From Desulfurococcales archaeon (GTDB lineage Archaea; Thermoproteota; Thermoprotei_A; Sulfolobales; AG1), in assembly GCA_026990885.1 (NCBI GenBank), contig JALXCO010000021.1:1-9010 (forward strand): a DNA stretch of 9,010 bases, written 5' to 3'. Below, in pieces: positions 1 through 6,613 of the stretch. The notes beneath the pieces are model-generated. The model was not told the DNA's origin and ran no database searches. It saw only the letters and a program-made list of their open reading frames with translations. Both the position numbers and the translations under genes were made by a program. Position 1 is the first letter of the stretch; the number at the start of each line of letters is the position of its first letter.

Positions 1-251
1 CTACCATATATTCTATCGTTATCGATAGAAACCTCTATGTATCCTGGAACAGTATCAATGTGGGATATCAAGGTGATTGTTAGATTGCCTTCACCAAAAG
101 ATGCTATGTAGTTTCCATACTGATCTATATAAGATCTTAAACCAAGAGCATTAACTCGATCAACAAGAAATTCCACGGCTTTGCTCTCCTCTCCAGATGG
201 GCTATATATGTTTAAAAGCTCCTTAAGCAGGTCGAGACACGCATCTTTCAA
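1..251 (-). CDS. lysK: [LysW]-lysine hydrolase LysK, N-terminal part (cut by left edge)
   Basis: The first 83 residues of an M20-family metal-dependent hydrolase that would release lysine from the LysW carrier, the last step of the LysW lysine pathway. Residues 16-22 read SPSGEES, and residues 63-70 read SHIDTVPG, the first metal-binding block (His64, Asp66); SPSGEE and HxDTVPGYIE are typical of LysK/ArgE/DapE-like proteins. The chosen start is TTG at 251-249, preceded by GGTGG at 262-258 with 6 nt spacing. An in-frame TTG 8 codons earlier is possible but has no such site. The start lies inside the end of lysJ (29 nt overlap), so translation is probably coupled. The rest of the gene, including the C-terminal metal ligands, is outside the window. 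Assignment rests on the motifs and the position after lysJ. In some crenarchaea the same enzyme also releases ornithine, which cannot be judged here. Confidence 0.87.
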   Translation of the reverse strand, partial: MKDACLDLLKELLNIYSPSGEESKAVEFLVDRVNALGLRSYIDQYGNYIASFGEGNLTITLISHIDTVPGYIEVSIDNDRIYG

Positions 252-1374
252 CGCTAGCCACCAGATGATCAATATCTTCGGAAGAGATCATATATGGAGG
301 CAGAAACCTAACTATAGTTTCCCCAGATCTTAAAGCAAGAACACCGCTTCTCTGCAGGCAATCAATAACTTCCTCAACCCTCCTACCGACTTCAATGCCC
401 AACATTAGACCCATGCCCTTAACTCTCTTAACTATACCCTTCTCAACAAGATCATCGTAAAGTCTTCTATTTAAAACTGTGCCCATACTTCTAGCTCTAT
501 CAACTACATTATCTTTAATGAAGGCTTTAATTGAACCCTTTATGGCGGCTAGAGCAATAGGGTTTCCTCCAAATGTAGATCCATGAAACCCAGCGGGTAG
601 CTCTTTATCTAGGCCGTTATTTAATGCCACTATAGAAACAGGGAATCCCCCGCCTATAGACTTACCTACTAGAAGCACGTCAGGGGTTATGTTGTATTTC
701 TCGTGAAGCCATCTATATCCTGTTCTACCGAAGCCGGTCTGTATCTCGTCGATTATCAGTATAGATCCTGTTCTATCTCTAAGTTCCTCGATAGCGCTAA
801 TGAACTCGCTACTAGCAACATTTAGGCCTCCCTCGCCCTGGATAAGCTCTACTATTACCCCTGCTAGATCTCTATGATCTATCTTCTCAATATATTCAGC
901 ATTATTGTATGGAAGGTGGATAGTCCTTAGATCTAGGCCATCAATACCGTATCTATATTTTCTATTCCATGTAACCGAAAGGGCACCCAGTGTCCTTCCA
1001 TGGAAAGAACCTGTAAAATACAGTATTTTAGATCTTTTAGTAAGAAATCTCGCTACCTTTAGACCGAGCTCAACAGCCTCAGAACCGCTATTGAGAAAGT
1101 AAACGTGGCTTACGTATTTAGGAAGAATAGATCCCAGGGAGGTAATTGCTTCTTCAAGAATATCTGTATCAAACATTATTGAAGCTACATATATTTTCTC
1201 CAGCTGATCCCTTATGGACTTGACAACATATTTGTTGTGGTGCCCAAGGAAGCCAGCACCATTACCATTATGAGTATCTAGATATTTCCTTCCATACGAA
1301 TCCCAAACATACTGATTGAGCGCCTTAACGAGCTTAATATTCTTAGGGCGATAAAACCTTATCACACCAACCAA
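223..1374 (-). CDS. lysJ: [LysW]-aminoadipate semialdehyde transaminase LysJ
   Basis: A class III PLP-dependent aminotransferase of 383 residues, the usual length for LysJ/ArgD. It would transfer an amino group, normally from glutamate, to LysW-bound 2-aminoadipate semialdehyde to give LysW-lysine. Landmarks: NSGSEA (95-100) and FHGRTLG (124-130) for cofactor and substrate binding, IDEIQTGFGRTG (208-219) with the PLP-ring Asp209, the Schiff-base lysine Lys238 in VGKSIGGGFP, and HGSTFGGNP (from 264). The usual VEPIQGEGG block reads VELIQGEGG (175-183), a Pro to Leu change. The start is TTG at 1374-1372, with GAGGT at 1387-1383 and 8 nt spacing; a GTG 3 codons later (1365) is the alternative. 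It follows lysX after 6 nt and overlaps lysK by 29 nt. ArgD is the main alternative by homology, but the lysW/lysX/lysK context favours LysJ. A dual Lys/Arg role is possible. Confidence 0.93.
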   Translation of the reverse strand: MVGVIRFYRPKNIKLVKALNQYVWDSYGRKYLDTHNGNGAGFLGHHNKYVVKSIRDQLEKIYVASIMFDTDILEEAITSLGSILPKYVSHVYFLNSGSEAVELGLKVARFLTKRSKILYFTGSFHGRTLGALSVTWNRKYRYGIDGLDLRTIHLPYNNAEYIEKIDHRDLAGVIVELIQGEGGLNVASSEFISAIEELRDRTGSILIIDEIQTGFGRTGYRWLHEKYNITPDVLLVGKSIGGGFPVSIVALNNGLDKELPAGFHGSTFGGNPIALAAIKGSIKAFIKDNVVDRARSMGTVLNRRLYDDLVEKGIVKRVKGMGLMLGIEVGRRVEEVIDCLQRSGVLALRSGETIVRFLPPYMISSEDIDHLVASVERCVSRPA

Positions 1375-1380
1375 CAGGAT

Positions 1381-2235
1381 CTACCTCTTCAACCTACCCA
1401 CAATATACTCAGCAATCAAAGAAGCTATATCAACCCCCGTAACTCTAGAGACATTCTTGAATTCCGGCACAGGATTAACTTCATTCACTATATAGCCTTC
1501 AGATCTATCCTCGAAAATATCTATCCCAGCTATCTCAACACCGATAGCTTTAGCCGCCCTAATGCTTATTTCCTCGAGCTCAGGATCTAATTCCGCAGCC
1601 ACAGCCTCGCTTCCTCTTGCTGTATTAGTGATCCAGTGATCCCTGTTTACCCTATATATAGGTGCATAGGCATGGTCGCCAACAACAGTTACTCGTATAT
1701 CTCTATCTCCCTTATCTATAAACTGCTGGGCCAACGATACCTTCATAAAAGGATCATGAAGAACCTCCATGAACTCTGAGACTATTCTAAGATCTTCATG
1801 ATCCCTTATTAAACTGATAAACCTTCCCCAACTACCATTCGAGGGCTTATATACAAATGGCATACTCAGCCTATCAGCAGCCTTCTTGGCTGAGTCGTAC
1901 CCGTATATCATATAGGATCTAGGGACACTAACACCTGCTCTACTAAGCGTTGCAAGGGCTAAAACCTTATTTTGAGACACAAGGGTGGGGAAGCCTCTAT
2001 TGATTACGTTGTAGCCCATAAGGTCAAAAAGAAGTGATGTGGTTAAAGCTAGTGTTCTGCTAATCGATCTTTGAAGAAATAGAACGTTTACATATCTTTC
2101 ATGACCGGAAAGATCTATAGGTTCCTTTCTTGGATCAAGCATTATATAGCTTACACCACACCTATCTAAGGCCCTCATTATAGCTTTCTCTTCCCAGCGT
2201 ATAGCTGTATGGATAATAGCTACTTTCGTAGCCAA
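1381..2235 (-). CDS. lysX: LysW--2-aminoadipate ligase LysX (ATP-grasp)
   Basis: An ATP-grasp ligase of the RimK/LysX group, 284 residues, which is typical. It would use ATP to join the amino group of 2-aminoadipate to the C-terminal Glu of LysW, protecting the amine and committing it to lysine. Visible motifs: ATP-binding loop KPSNGSWGR (130-138), GDRDIR (176-181), substrate-side NTARG (204-208), Asp239, and the Mg-binding NEVNPVPEFK (251-260). The start is TTG at 2235-2233, the only usable start after the in-frame upstream stop (an ATT is possible but unlikely). GGTGG at 2240-2236 directly abuts this TTG, leaving no normal spacing, so re-initiation from lysW, 10 nt upstream, may matter. The paralogue ArgX uses glutamate instead; no second copy is in the window. 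Substrate choice cannot be settled from these motifs, but the lysW-lysJ-lysK operon supports a lysine role. Confidence 0.93.
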   Translation of the reverse strand: MATKVAIIHTAIRWEEKAIMRALDRCGVSYIMLDPRKEPIDLSGHERYVNVLFLQRSISRTLALTTSLLFDLMGYNVINRGFPTLVSQNKVLALATLSRAGVSVPRSYMIYGYDSAKKAADRLSMPFVYKPSNGSWGRFISLIRDHEDLRIVSEFMEVLHDPFMKVSLAQQFIDKGDRDIRVTVVGDHAYAPIYRVNRDHWITNTARGSEAVAAELDPELEEISIRAAKAIGVEIAGIDIFEDRSEGYIVNEVNPVPEFKNVSRVTGVDIASLIAEYIVGRLKR

Positions 2236-2245
2236 CCACCTAAAG

Positions 2246-2416
2246 CTATTCTCCCCAATCCTCTCCTACACCCTCAAAGGGCTTCAAAGACAGGTTATCG
2301 CCCTCCACAACAACTTCGAGGGTGACTCCGCAATCGTGATCTATAAGCTCACCCTCAACAACATTGTCATCCAGCTCTACATCAAATCCGCATATTGGGC
2401 ACCTAGCTTTTCTCAT
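2246..2416 (-). CDS. lysW: Amino-group carrier protein LysW
   Basis: A 56-residue acidic carrier protein, easily missed because it is short. It begins MRKARCPICGFDVEL and ends VGEDWGE. The CxxC pair (Cys6, Cys9) with His27 and Cys29 in DHDCG forms the small zinc-binding domain known for LysW, and the terminal EDWGE is the family hallmark: 2-aminoadipate is attached to the side chain of the last Glu (Glu56), and all later intermediates stay on the carrier. Many Asp/Glu residues give the negative surface recognised by the pathway enzymes. The start is ATG at 2416-2414, with GGTGG at 2425-2421 and 4 nt spacing. It is the first gene of the lysWXJK operon, reading away from lysM, with a TATA-like box about 40 bp upstream. 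Length, cysteines, tail and neighbours all agree, so the call is firm. Confidence 0.96.
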   Translation of the reverse strand: MRKARCPICGFDVELDDNVVEGELIDHDCGVTLEVVVEGDNLSLKPFEGVGEDWGE

Positions 2417-2453
2417 GCTTCCACCGAATTATTGTAGATCATGAGTTTTCCCC

Positions 2454-2467
2454 TTATAAATTTAAAT
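2454..2467 (-). promoter_or_regulatory. TATA-like promoter of the lysWXJK operon
   Basis: Read on the minus strand, the sequence is ATTTAAATTTATAA, a good archaeal TATA-like element. Transcription would begin about 25 nt downstream, near 2431-2438, giving a leader of roughly 15-22 nt that contains the GGTGG ribosome binding site of lysW at 2425-2421. The position of the start site is inferred from the usual spacing. Confidence 0.6.
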
Positions 2468-2474
2468 CTCCAAA

Positions 2475-2486
2475 GATATCGATATC
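2475..2486. promoter_or_regulatory. Perfect 12-bp palindrome, candidate LysM operator
   Basis: GATATCGATATC is a perfect palindrome lying 8 bp upstream of the lysW TATA-like box (2454-2467) in the divergent lysW/lysM region. Lrp/AsnC proteins bind short, AT-rich, dyad-symmetric sites, and Sulfolobus LysM is reported to bind just upstream of the lysW promoter elements and respond to lysine. The location fits an activator-type site. Binding here is an inference. Confidence 0.45.
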
Positions 2487-2547
2487 ATTTATCATCATGC
2501 AATCAGTATTCAGAAAATAAACATTATGCAGTACTATATGGTTCATA

Positions 2548-2554
2548 TTTATAA
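2548..2554 (+). promoter_or_regulatory. TATA-like promoter of lysM
   Basis: TTTATAA lies about 32 bp before the lysM ATG (2586). With normal archaeal spacing, transcription would start around 2575-2582, leaving almost no leader. This agrees with the lack of any GGTG-type ribosome binding site in front of lysM. A second AT-rich stretch at 2564-2575 is too close to the ATG to be the main box unless a later start is used. Confidence 0.5.
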
Positions 2555-2585
2555 CCTGCATATCCTATATTTTAACCGATAAGTC

Positions 2586-3008
2586 ATGAAGATTGATGAA
2601 AAAGACATGAAAATAATAGATCTGCTGAGAATGAACTCAAGAGCATCTTATTCAGAGCTATCAAAGGAGCTAAACATAAGTGAAACGGCAGTTAGGAAGA
2701 GAATAAATAAGCTAGTAAGGGAGGGAGTAATAAAAAGATTCACTATAGATTACGAGCTAGAAAGCGAAATTAAGGCCTTTGTACTCGTTAAAACAAGTAC
2801 ACTATCGAAAACTCCAGAGATATCGTTCAAGATCCTTAATGACGTCGAGGGTGTTGAGGATGTATACGAGATAACTGGAGAGTACGATATAATAGCCTTT
2901 ATTAGGGGTAGAAACATGAACGATCTTAATAGATGCATAGACAAAATTAGATCTATTCAGGGCGTGGCCTCAACATACACCATGATTGTTCTCAGAAAGC
3001 CGAAATAA
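2586..3008 (+). CDS. lysM: Lrp/AsnC-family transcription regulator, probable LysM
   Basis: A 140-residue Lrp/AsnC-type regulator of usual length. The N-terminal winged helix-turn-helix covers about residues 1-55, with helices around SYSELSKELNISETAVRKRI (21-40). The C-terminal RAM/AsnC ligand-binding domain covers about 62-138, with the typical TGEYDIIAFIRG (97-108). Such proteins form dimers or octamers and sense amino acids; Sulfolobus LysM controls the lysWXJK operon in response to lysine. Here the gene is divergent from lysW, and the 169 bp between them hold both promoters and a perfect palindrome, so control of lysWXJK and of itself is likely (inferred). The start is ATG 2586, with no ribosome binding site, consistent with a leaderless transcript. 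It ends 10 bp from the convergent end of lysY. The Lrp family is certain; the LysM name rests on context. Confidence 0.85.
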   Translation: MKIDEKDMKIIDLLRMNSRASYSELSKELNISETAVRKRINKLVREGVIKRFTIDYELESEIKAFVLVKTSTLSKTPEISFKILNDVEGVEDVYEITGEYDIIAFIRGRNMNDLNRCIDKIRSIQGVASTYTMIVLRKPK

Positions 3009-3018
3009 AGGATCCACT

Positions 3019-4068
3019 CTATATAGGTCTTATAGGCGGTATCCATATACCCTCATACTCCTCAAAACCCGCTGATATATTAAATGCCTGAATAGCCTGA
3101 CCCGCAGAACCCTTACCCATATTATCTATAGCAGTAAAGACACTCACTCTAGAACCCTCACCCCCACCCACGACAGTTAGCTCAGCAAAGTTAGTACCTA
3201 TAACGTTCCTGACATCTGGAACAATCTGTGGGTACCAATACACCTTAATAAATAGAGACTTTGAGTAGAACCTACTATAGGCTCTAGAGATATCTTCAAA
3301 GCGGTAGTTGTCTATACCAATGATATGTGTTGATGCGAGGACCCCTCTAACTATAGGGATTGCGTGGGGGATCATGTGGATGCTTCCTATTTTTATTCTA
3401 TAGTCATATAGGAACTGTATTATCTCTGCTAGATGCCTGTGTCTAACTGGTGAGTATGGCCTAACCGATGAGGCTCTTTCGGGATGGTGATCCCACTGTG
3501 TTGGTTTCGATCCTGACTCGCTGCTGCCGGCTTTTATATCGATTACTATCACAACTTTATCCAGTTTCTTTAGATCTTTTAAGGGAGCTATCGAAAGAAT
3601 CGATGCTGTAGCGTTGCATCCTGGAGAAGCTATATATCTCGATCTTTTGATTTTATCGAAATACAGCTCAGGCAATCCATAGACGAATTTCTCGAGAAGA
3701 TCTGGATATGGATGATCTATGCCGTAGTACCTTTTAAAGGTTTCAGGATCCTTAAGCCTGAACGCTGGACTAAGATCAACAACACCTATGTTGGATTCAA
3801 AAAGCTTGGGCACTATCTCTAGGGATACCTCTAGCGGTGTAGATATAAATACATGGTCGCATCTGTTTAGAATTAAATCTATATCGAGTCTCTCGAATCT
3901 AAGACCTTTATAGAAGCTTCCTAGATTCGGGTGAACATACTGTATAGGCTTACCTACATGTTCCCTCGACGTAACATATGTAACTTCAACACCCTTATGG
4001 AATGAAAAGAATCTAAGCAACTCACCACCTGTATAGCCTGAACCCCCTAATACACATACTTTAATCAT
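3019..4068 (-). CDS. lysY: [LysW]-aminoadipyl phosphate reductase LysY (ArgC-like)
   Basis: An NADPH-dependent reductase of the ArgC/aspartate-semialdehyde dehydrogenase fold. It would reduce LysW-bound 2-aminoadipyl phosphate to the semialdehyde used by LysJ. Numbered from the GTG at 4077: dinucleotide-binding GGSGYTGGELL (11-21), the catalytic Cys154 in SPGCNAT, and a long block AGSSESGSKPTQWDHHPERA (183-202) followed by RHRHLAEI (212-219). The HHPER..RPY..HRH pattern is characteristic of LysY-like rather than classic ArgC enzymes. Two starts are possible: GTG 4077 (352 residues) or ATG 4068 (349 residues). ATG is chosen because it begins right at the nucleotide-binding strand (MIKVCVLGG), and a TATA-like box at 4095-4100 would start transcription near 4072. 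The kinase gene lysZ, often adjacent in Sulfolobus, is not in the window. A dual role in arginine synthesis is possible. Confidence 0.92.
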   Translation of the reverse strand: MIKVCVLGGSGYTGGELLRFFSFHKGVEVTYVTSREHVGKPIQYVHPNLGSFYKGLRFERLDIDLILNRCDHVFISTPLEVSLEIVPKLFESNIGVVDLSPAFRLKDPETFKRYYGIDHPYPDLLEKFVYGLPELYFDKIKRSRYIASPGCNATASILSIAPLKDLKKLDKVVIVIDIKAGSSESGSKPTQWDHHPERASSVRPYSPVRHRHLAEIIQFLYDYRIKIGSIHMIPHAIPIVRGVLASTHIIGIDNYRFEDISRAYSRFYSKSLFIKVYWYPQIVPDVRNVIGTNFAELTVVGGGEGSRVSVFTAIDNMGKGSAGQAIQAFNISAGFEEYEGIWIPPIRPI

Positions 4069-4089
4069 ATCTACCACGTCAGGTGAGGG

Positions 4090-4103
4090 CTATAGTTTAA
4101 ATT
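4090..4103 (-). promoter_or_regulatory. TATA-like promoter of lysY
   Basis: On the minus strand this stretch reads AATTTAAACTATAG, with TTTAAA at 4100-4095. The expected start site about 25 nt downstream falls near 4070-4075, just at the proposed ATG (4068), which would make lysY nearly leaderless. This is separate from the lysWXJK promoter, so lysY is expressed on its own transcript. Confidence 0.45.
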
Positions 4104-4225
4104 AGCTAGCCTAAATATAACTGTATAGCTTTACGGTATATTTCGGTTTGTCTAGATATCTGTACTTTTGTAGCCACCTACACATAATAGAGTGGCCAAC
4201 CATATTATATCTTGGTGAATACATC

Positions 4226-4687
4226 ATGGAAAACAAAAGCAACAAGAATATGAGCGAGCTCGATGAAGATCTAAAGGATATACGGATGCTTAGAGAAGTG
4301 TTTAAAGCCATATCCGATTTCGTATCTGATATAAAGCAACCTATATTAGATCTGATAAGCACGATTTTCTCATCGTATGATGGAGCTAAGCTTGGCGAAG
4401 ATATAGCTCAATTCTATAGAAAACTAGTATCTCAGGGTATTCCTGATGATATGGCAGAGAAAATGACTAAAGAATACTTTGCGAGGAAAATGGAGTCGCT
4501 TCCAAGTATAAGATCTATATTGGACTTCATAAGTTCTGGCACAATAGGTAAAGGCAGGAGGGGGTATACTGAGAAGAAATTTGATTTTGATGCTATAGTA
4601 AAAGATCTGGAAAAAATCAAGGATAAGTGGCCCGAGATAGCTGATGAAATAAATAAGATAGTGAAGAAGCTTGAGGAGTTGAAGTGA
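4226..4687 (+). CDS. Conserved-looking helical protein of unknown function
   Basis: A 153-residue protein I do not recognise as a named family. It is charged and almost entirely helical in character, with no signal peptide or membrane segment, so probably cytoplasmic. The middle carries YDGAKLGEDIAQFYRKLVSQ (51-70) followed by GIPDDMAEKMTKEY (71-84), and the C-terminus (117-153) is a Lys/Glu-rich amphipathic helix that could form a coiled coil. The motif GIPxxxAxxxxKxY recurs in the membrane protein encoded at 5170-5460. ATG 4226 is preferred over in-frame starts back to 4148 because GGTGA at 4214-4218 precedes it with 7 nt spacing and the upstream translation is not similar in character. It is the first of three same-strand genes; 49 nt separate it from the next. 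It is divergent from lysY, which gives no functional hint. Confidence 0.75.
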   Translation: MENKSNKNMSELDEDLKDIRMLREVFKAISDFVSDIKQPILDLISTIFSSYDGAKLGEDIAQFYRKLVSQGIPDDMAEKMTKEYFARKMESLPSIRSILDFISSGTIGKGRRGYTEKKFDFDAIVKDLEKIKDKWPEIADEINKIVKKLEELK

Positions 4688-4736
4688 ATAAACCAGTTAT
4701 AGTGATTGCCGAAATGTTTTAGAGTGGTTCAGCGGG

Positions 4737-5177
4737 ATGGAGGAGGATCTCTATGAGAAGCTGGAGAGGTTAGAGAGGCTATTACTTAAACTTCTCAACA
4801 GAGTTAACGAGCTTGAGAAGCTAATCAATAGGCTAAATATCGATGAATCAAGTATAGAGACAGCCGTAAGGCTTATATCCAGACTCTCGCTTCCCGCATT
4901 GACGGCTTTAGAGGCTTCACACAGGGTTATACATGTATTAGCTACCCTGGGTAGGTACAGTAGCCTAACTAGGAATATAGTTGAATCCCTATCAGACTGC
5001 AATCCCAGAAACGTTTCAGAGATAACCAGAGCAGTGAAAATGCTACGGGGTACATCATCCAGGAGCGCTATAAGAAACAGGCTGATGGAGCTTCTGGAGC
5101 TTGGTATAGTTGTTAGAGTGGGTAGCGGAAAGATAGCTAAATATACTTTGAGGAGCTGTATAGAAAATAGTGGATAG
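4737..5177 (+). CDS. Coiled-coil and winged-helix-like protein, possible regulator
   Basis: A 146-residue protein without a recognised name. Residues 1-34 are a leucine-rich heptad-like segment (LERLERLLLKLLNRVNELEK, 9-28), likely a coiled coil for dimer formation. Residues about 38-75 are helical. Residues about 76-139 resemble a winged helix: SSLTRNIVESL, SEITRAVKML, SSRSAIRNRLMELLELGIVV, then a basic wing (VRVGSGKIAKYTL). The last part matches the common pattern of a recognition helix followed by the phrase 'LLELGIVVRVG' before the wing hairpin. DNA binding is therefore plausible but not proven; a protein-interaction winged helix is the alternative. The start is ATG 4737; a weak GTGGT at 4724-4728 may serve as ribosome binding site. 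The last codons overlap the proposed GTG start of the next gene by 8 nt, so the two are probably translated together. Confidence 0.72.
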   Translation: MEEDLYEKLERLERLLLKLLNRVNELEKLINRLNIDESSIETAVRLISRLSLPALTALEASHRVIHVLATLGRYSSLTRNIVESLSDCNPRNVSEITRAVKMLRGTSSRSAIRNRLMELLELGIVVRVGSGKIAKYTLRSCIENSG

Positions 5178-5460
5178 GCACATGTCTGTGCTCAGACTAA
5201 TAGCTCTAGCTGTAGTATATGTTGTTTTGTTTGGTGCGCTTCTAGCCTTTAAGCTTGCATCTCTATATGTATGGATCAAGATATATATGAATGTTAAGGC
5301 GGATATATCGTATCTCAGGTTTAAGTATAAGCTTTCAAGATCCGGAATACCTAGAGGTCTAGCACACGAGCTCGAGAAAATCTATAGATATAGTCTCCTC
5401 AGAGAGAAAGATGCTGTGTCGATAAAGAAGCTGGTGGGTATAGTTAAAAAATTTAGCTAG
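5170..5460 (+). CDS. Small single-span membrane protein of unknown function
   Basis: A 96-residue protein with one strong hydrophobic segment (about residues 8-34, rich in Leu, Val and Ala) and a basic, helical tail of about 55 residues, likely cytoplasmic. The tail includes RSGIPRGLAHELEKIYRY (57-74), which shares GIPxxxAxxxxKxY with the protein at 4226-4687. I do not recognise the family. The start is either GTG 5170 (overlapping the preceding gene by 8 nt) or ATG 5182; neither has a convincing ribosome binding site, and the membrane segment is intact with both. It is the last of three co-directional genes. Its stop overlaps the end of the convergent acetamidase/formamidase gene by 8 nt. 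A membrane anchor for one of the two preceding proteins is a reasonable but unproven idea. Confidence 0.68.
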   Translation: MDRHMSVLRLIALAVVYVVLFGALLAFKLASLYVWIKIYMNVKADISYLRFKYKLSRSGIPRGLAHELEKIYRYSLLREKDAVSIKKLVGIVKKFS

Positions 5461-6592
5461 ATCCTGAGATCTCCTTCAGGAAGTCAGGGACCTCAACAAA
5501 TATCTCTAGCGGCAGGAATGCCGACACAGTAAAGTTCGGTACATCAACAACCTGGCTGAGCCTAAGATCCACAGCTACACTAGCTATAATATACGCCTGC
5601 TCCTTAGTATATCCAGCCCTAGTTAGAAGCTCGATCATGTTTAGAAGGGCATGCCTAGCCGATAGAGTCGCGTTTTCAGACTCGTTGACATCACCGATCA
5701 CACCTGTGCCAGATACAGCTATATATTTCGACCCAGTAAATCTCCTTACCGATGATTCTGAGGGCTTATATACTGGGGTGTTGATCCCGTACTTCTTGGC
5801 CCCCTCCTTAATAACGCTAAACCTTAGCCTGGCCCTAGATCTCATCTCGATAGCTGTACCGCAAACCTCGCCATCACCCTGAGCAAAATGCGCATCGCCA
5901 ACAGAAAACAATGCTCCCTCCACAAATACCGGGAAGTATATCTTTGATTTCGGCGAGAAATGTCTTATATCGAGGTTCCCGCCATTCTCTCTTGGAGGTA
6001 TTGTTCTCAATCCCTCGCTAGCTATAGGCTCGTTGGGAGGTACAGCGCCCCTGGGATCTGGTGGGAGAACAAACCCTCCCCTCTCCATGAGCTTCTTTTC
6101 TCTGCTAGAGATCCTTTCCAGAAGCTCCTTCGACGGAGCAACACCCATAACGCCTAGGAAGGGGTCCCCAGGGATCCTGATGTTGGGCAGATCCCTTGAT
6201 GTTGCGTATCCCTTATCTATGTTCCATCTAACCTTAATCGGCTTGCTGAATATGTCCCTCAGGAAACCGAAGCCCGGGATAGATACTGAGAAGCCAAATG
6301 TGTCTGGAGCTATATCCAGCACCTCCACAACAAGCAGGTCTCCGGGCTCGGCCCCTTTAATGTATATGGGCCCTGTGAGAGGGTGAACAACACCTAGGTC
6401 AGCGCTAGATACATCATCCAGACTTGAAGAGTCCGTTATCTGCCCATCTAAGGCATCGCGTGTTTCTACCTCAACTATATCGCCTTGTGAAACCTCCAGG
6501 GCGGGCTTGATATCGGGGTGCCACCTGTTGTGGCATATATCCTGTTGATCTATGCATCTTTTGTTTCTATCGATCTCTAATCTAGCAACCAA
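5453..6592 (-). CDS. Acetamidase/formamidase family protein
   Basis: A 379-residue member of the FmdA/AmdA family, which hydrolyses short amides such as formamide or acetamide to the acid and ammonia. Family blocks appear in order: HNRWHPDIKPALEVSQGD (21-38), HPLTGPIYIKGAEPGDLL (70-87), IPGFGFLRD (105-113), GGNLDIRHFSPKSKIYFPVF (204-223) and SVGDAHFAQGDGEVCGTAIE (230-249). The length is within the family range and nothing is missing. The start is TTG 6592-6590: an in-frame TGA lies three codons upstream, and GGTGA at 6603-6599 gives 6 nt spacing. It lies 62 nt after the M20 gene on the same strand; a TATA-like GATATATG at 6651-6644 might also give it its own promoter. The family is clear; the natural substrate is not, and the M20 neighbour suggests the amide may come from that enzyme's product (inference). 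Confidence 0.9.
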   Translation of the reverse strand: MVARLEIDRNKRCIDQQDICHNRWHPDIKPALEVSQGDIVEVETRDALDGQITDSSSLDDVSSADLGVVHPLTGPIYIKGAEPGDLLVVEVLDIAPDTFGFSVSIPGFGFLRDIFSKPIKVRWNIDKGYATSRDLPNIRIPGDPFLGVMGVAPSKELLERISSREKKLMERGGFVLPPDPRGAVPPNEPIASEGLRTIPPRENGGNLDIRHFSPKSKIYFPVFVEGALFSVGDAHFAQGDGEVCGTAIEMRSRARLRFSVIKEGAKKYGINTPVYKPSESSVRRFTGSKYIAVSGTGVIGDVNESENATLSARHALLNMIELLTRAGYTKEQAYIIASVAVDLRLSQVVDVPNFTVSAFLPLEIFVEVPDFLKEISGSS

Positions 6593-6613
6593 ACCACATC
6601 ACCATAGGATACC

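Noticed and set aside
3009..3018. Shared terminator between lysM and lysY
   Set aside because: Only 10 bp separate the two stops, with no hairpin or T-rich tract on either strand.
4148..4225. Upstream N-terminal extension of the gene at 4226
   Set aside because: The extra 26 residues have no GGTG-type site before them, differ in character from the rest of the protein, and GGTGA at 4214-4218 fits ATG 4226.
4111..4362. Minus-strand open frame of 83 codons at the lysY/4226-gene junction
   Set aside because: It spans a divergent promoter region and the start of a supported plus-strand gene; its Ser/Ile-rich translation looks like a complement artefact.
5637..6386. Plus-strand open frames opposite the formamidase gene
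   Set aside because: They lie wholly inside the well-supported minus-strand gene, have no family features, and are typical antisense shadows of its codon pattern.
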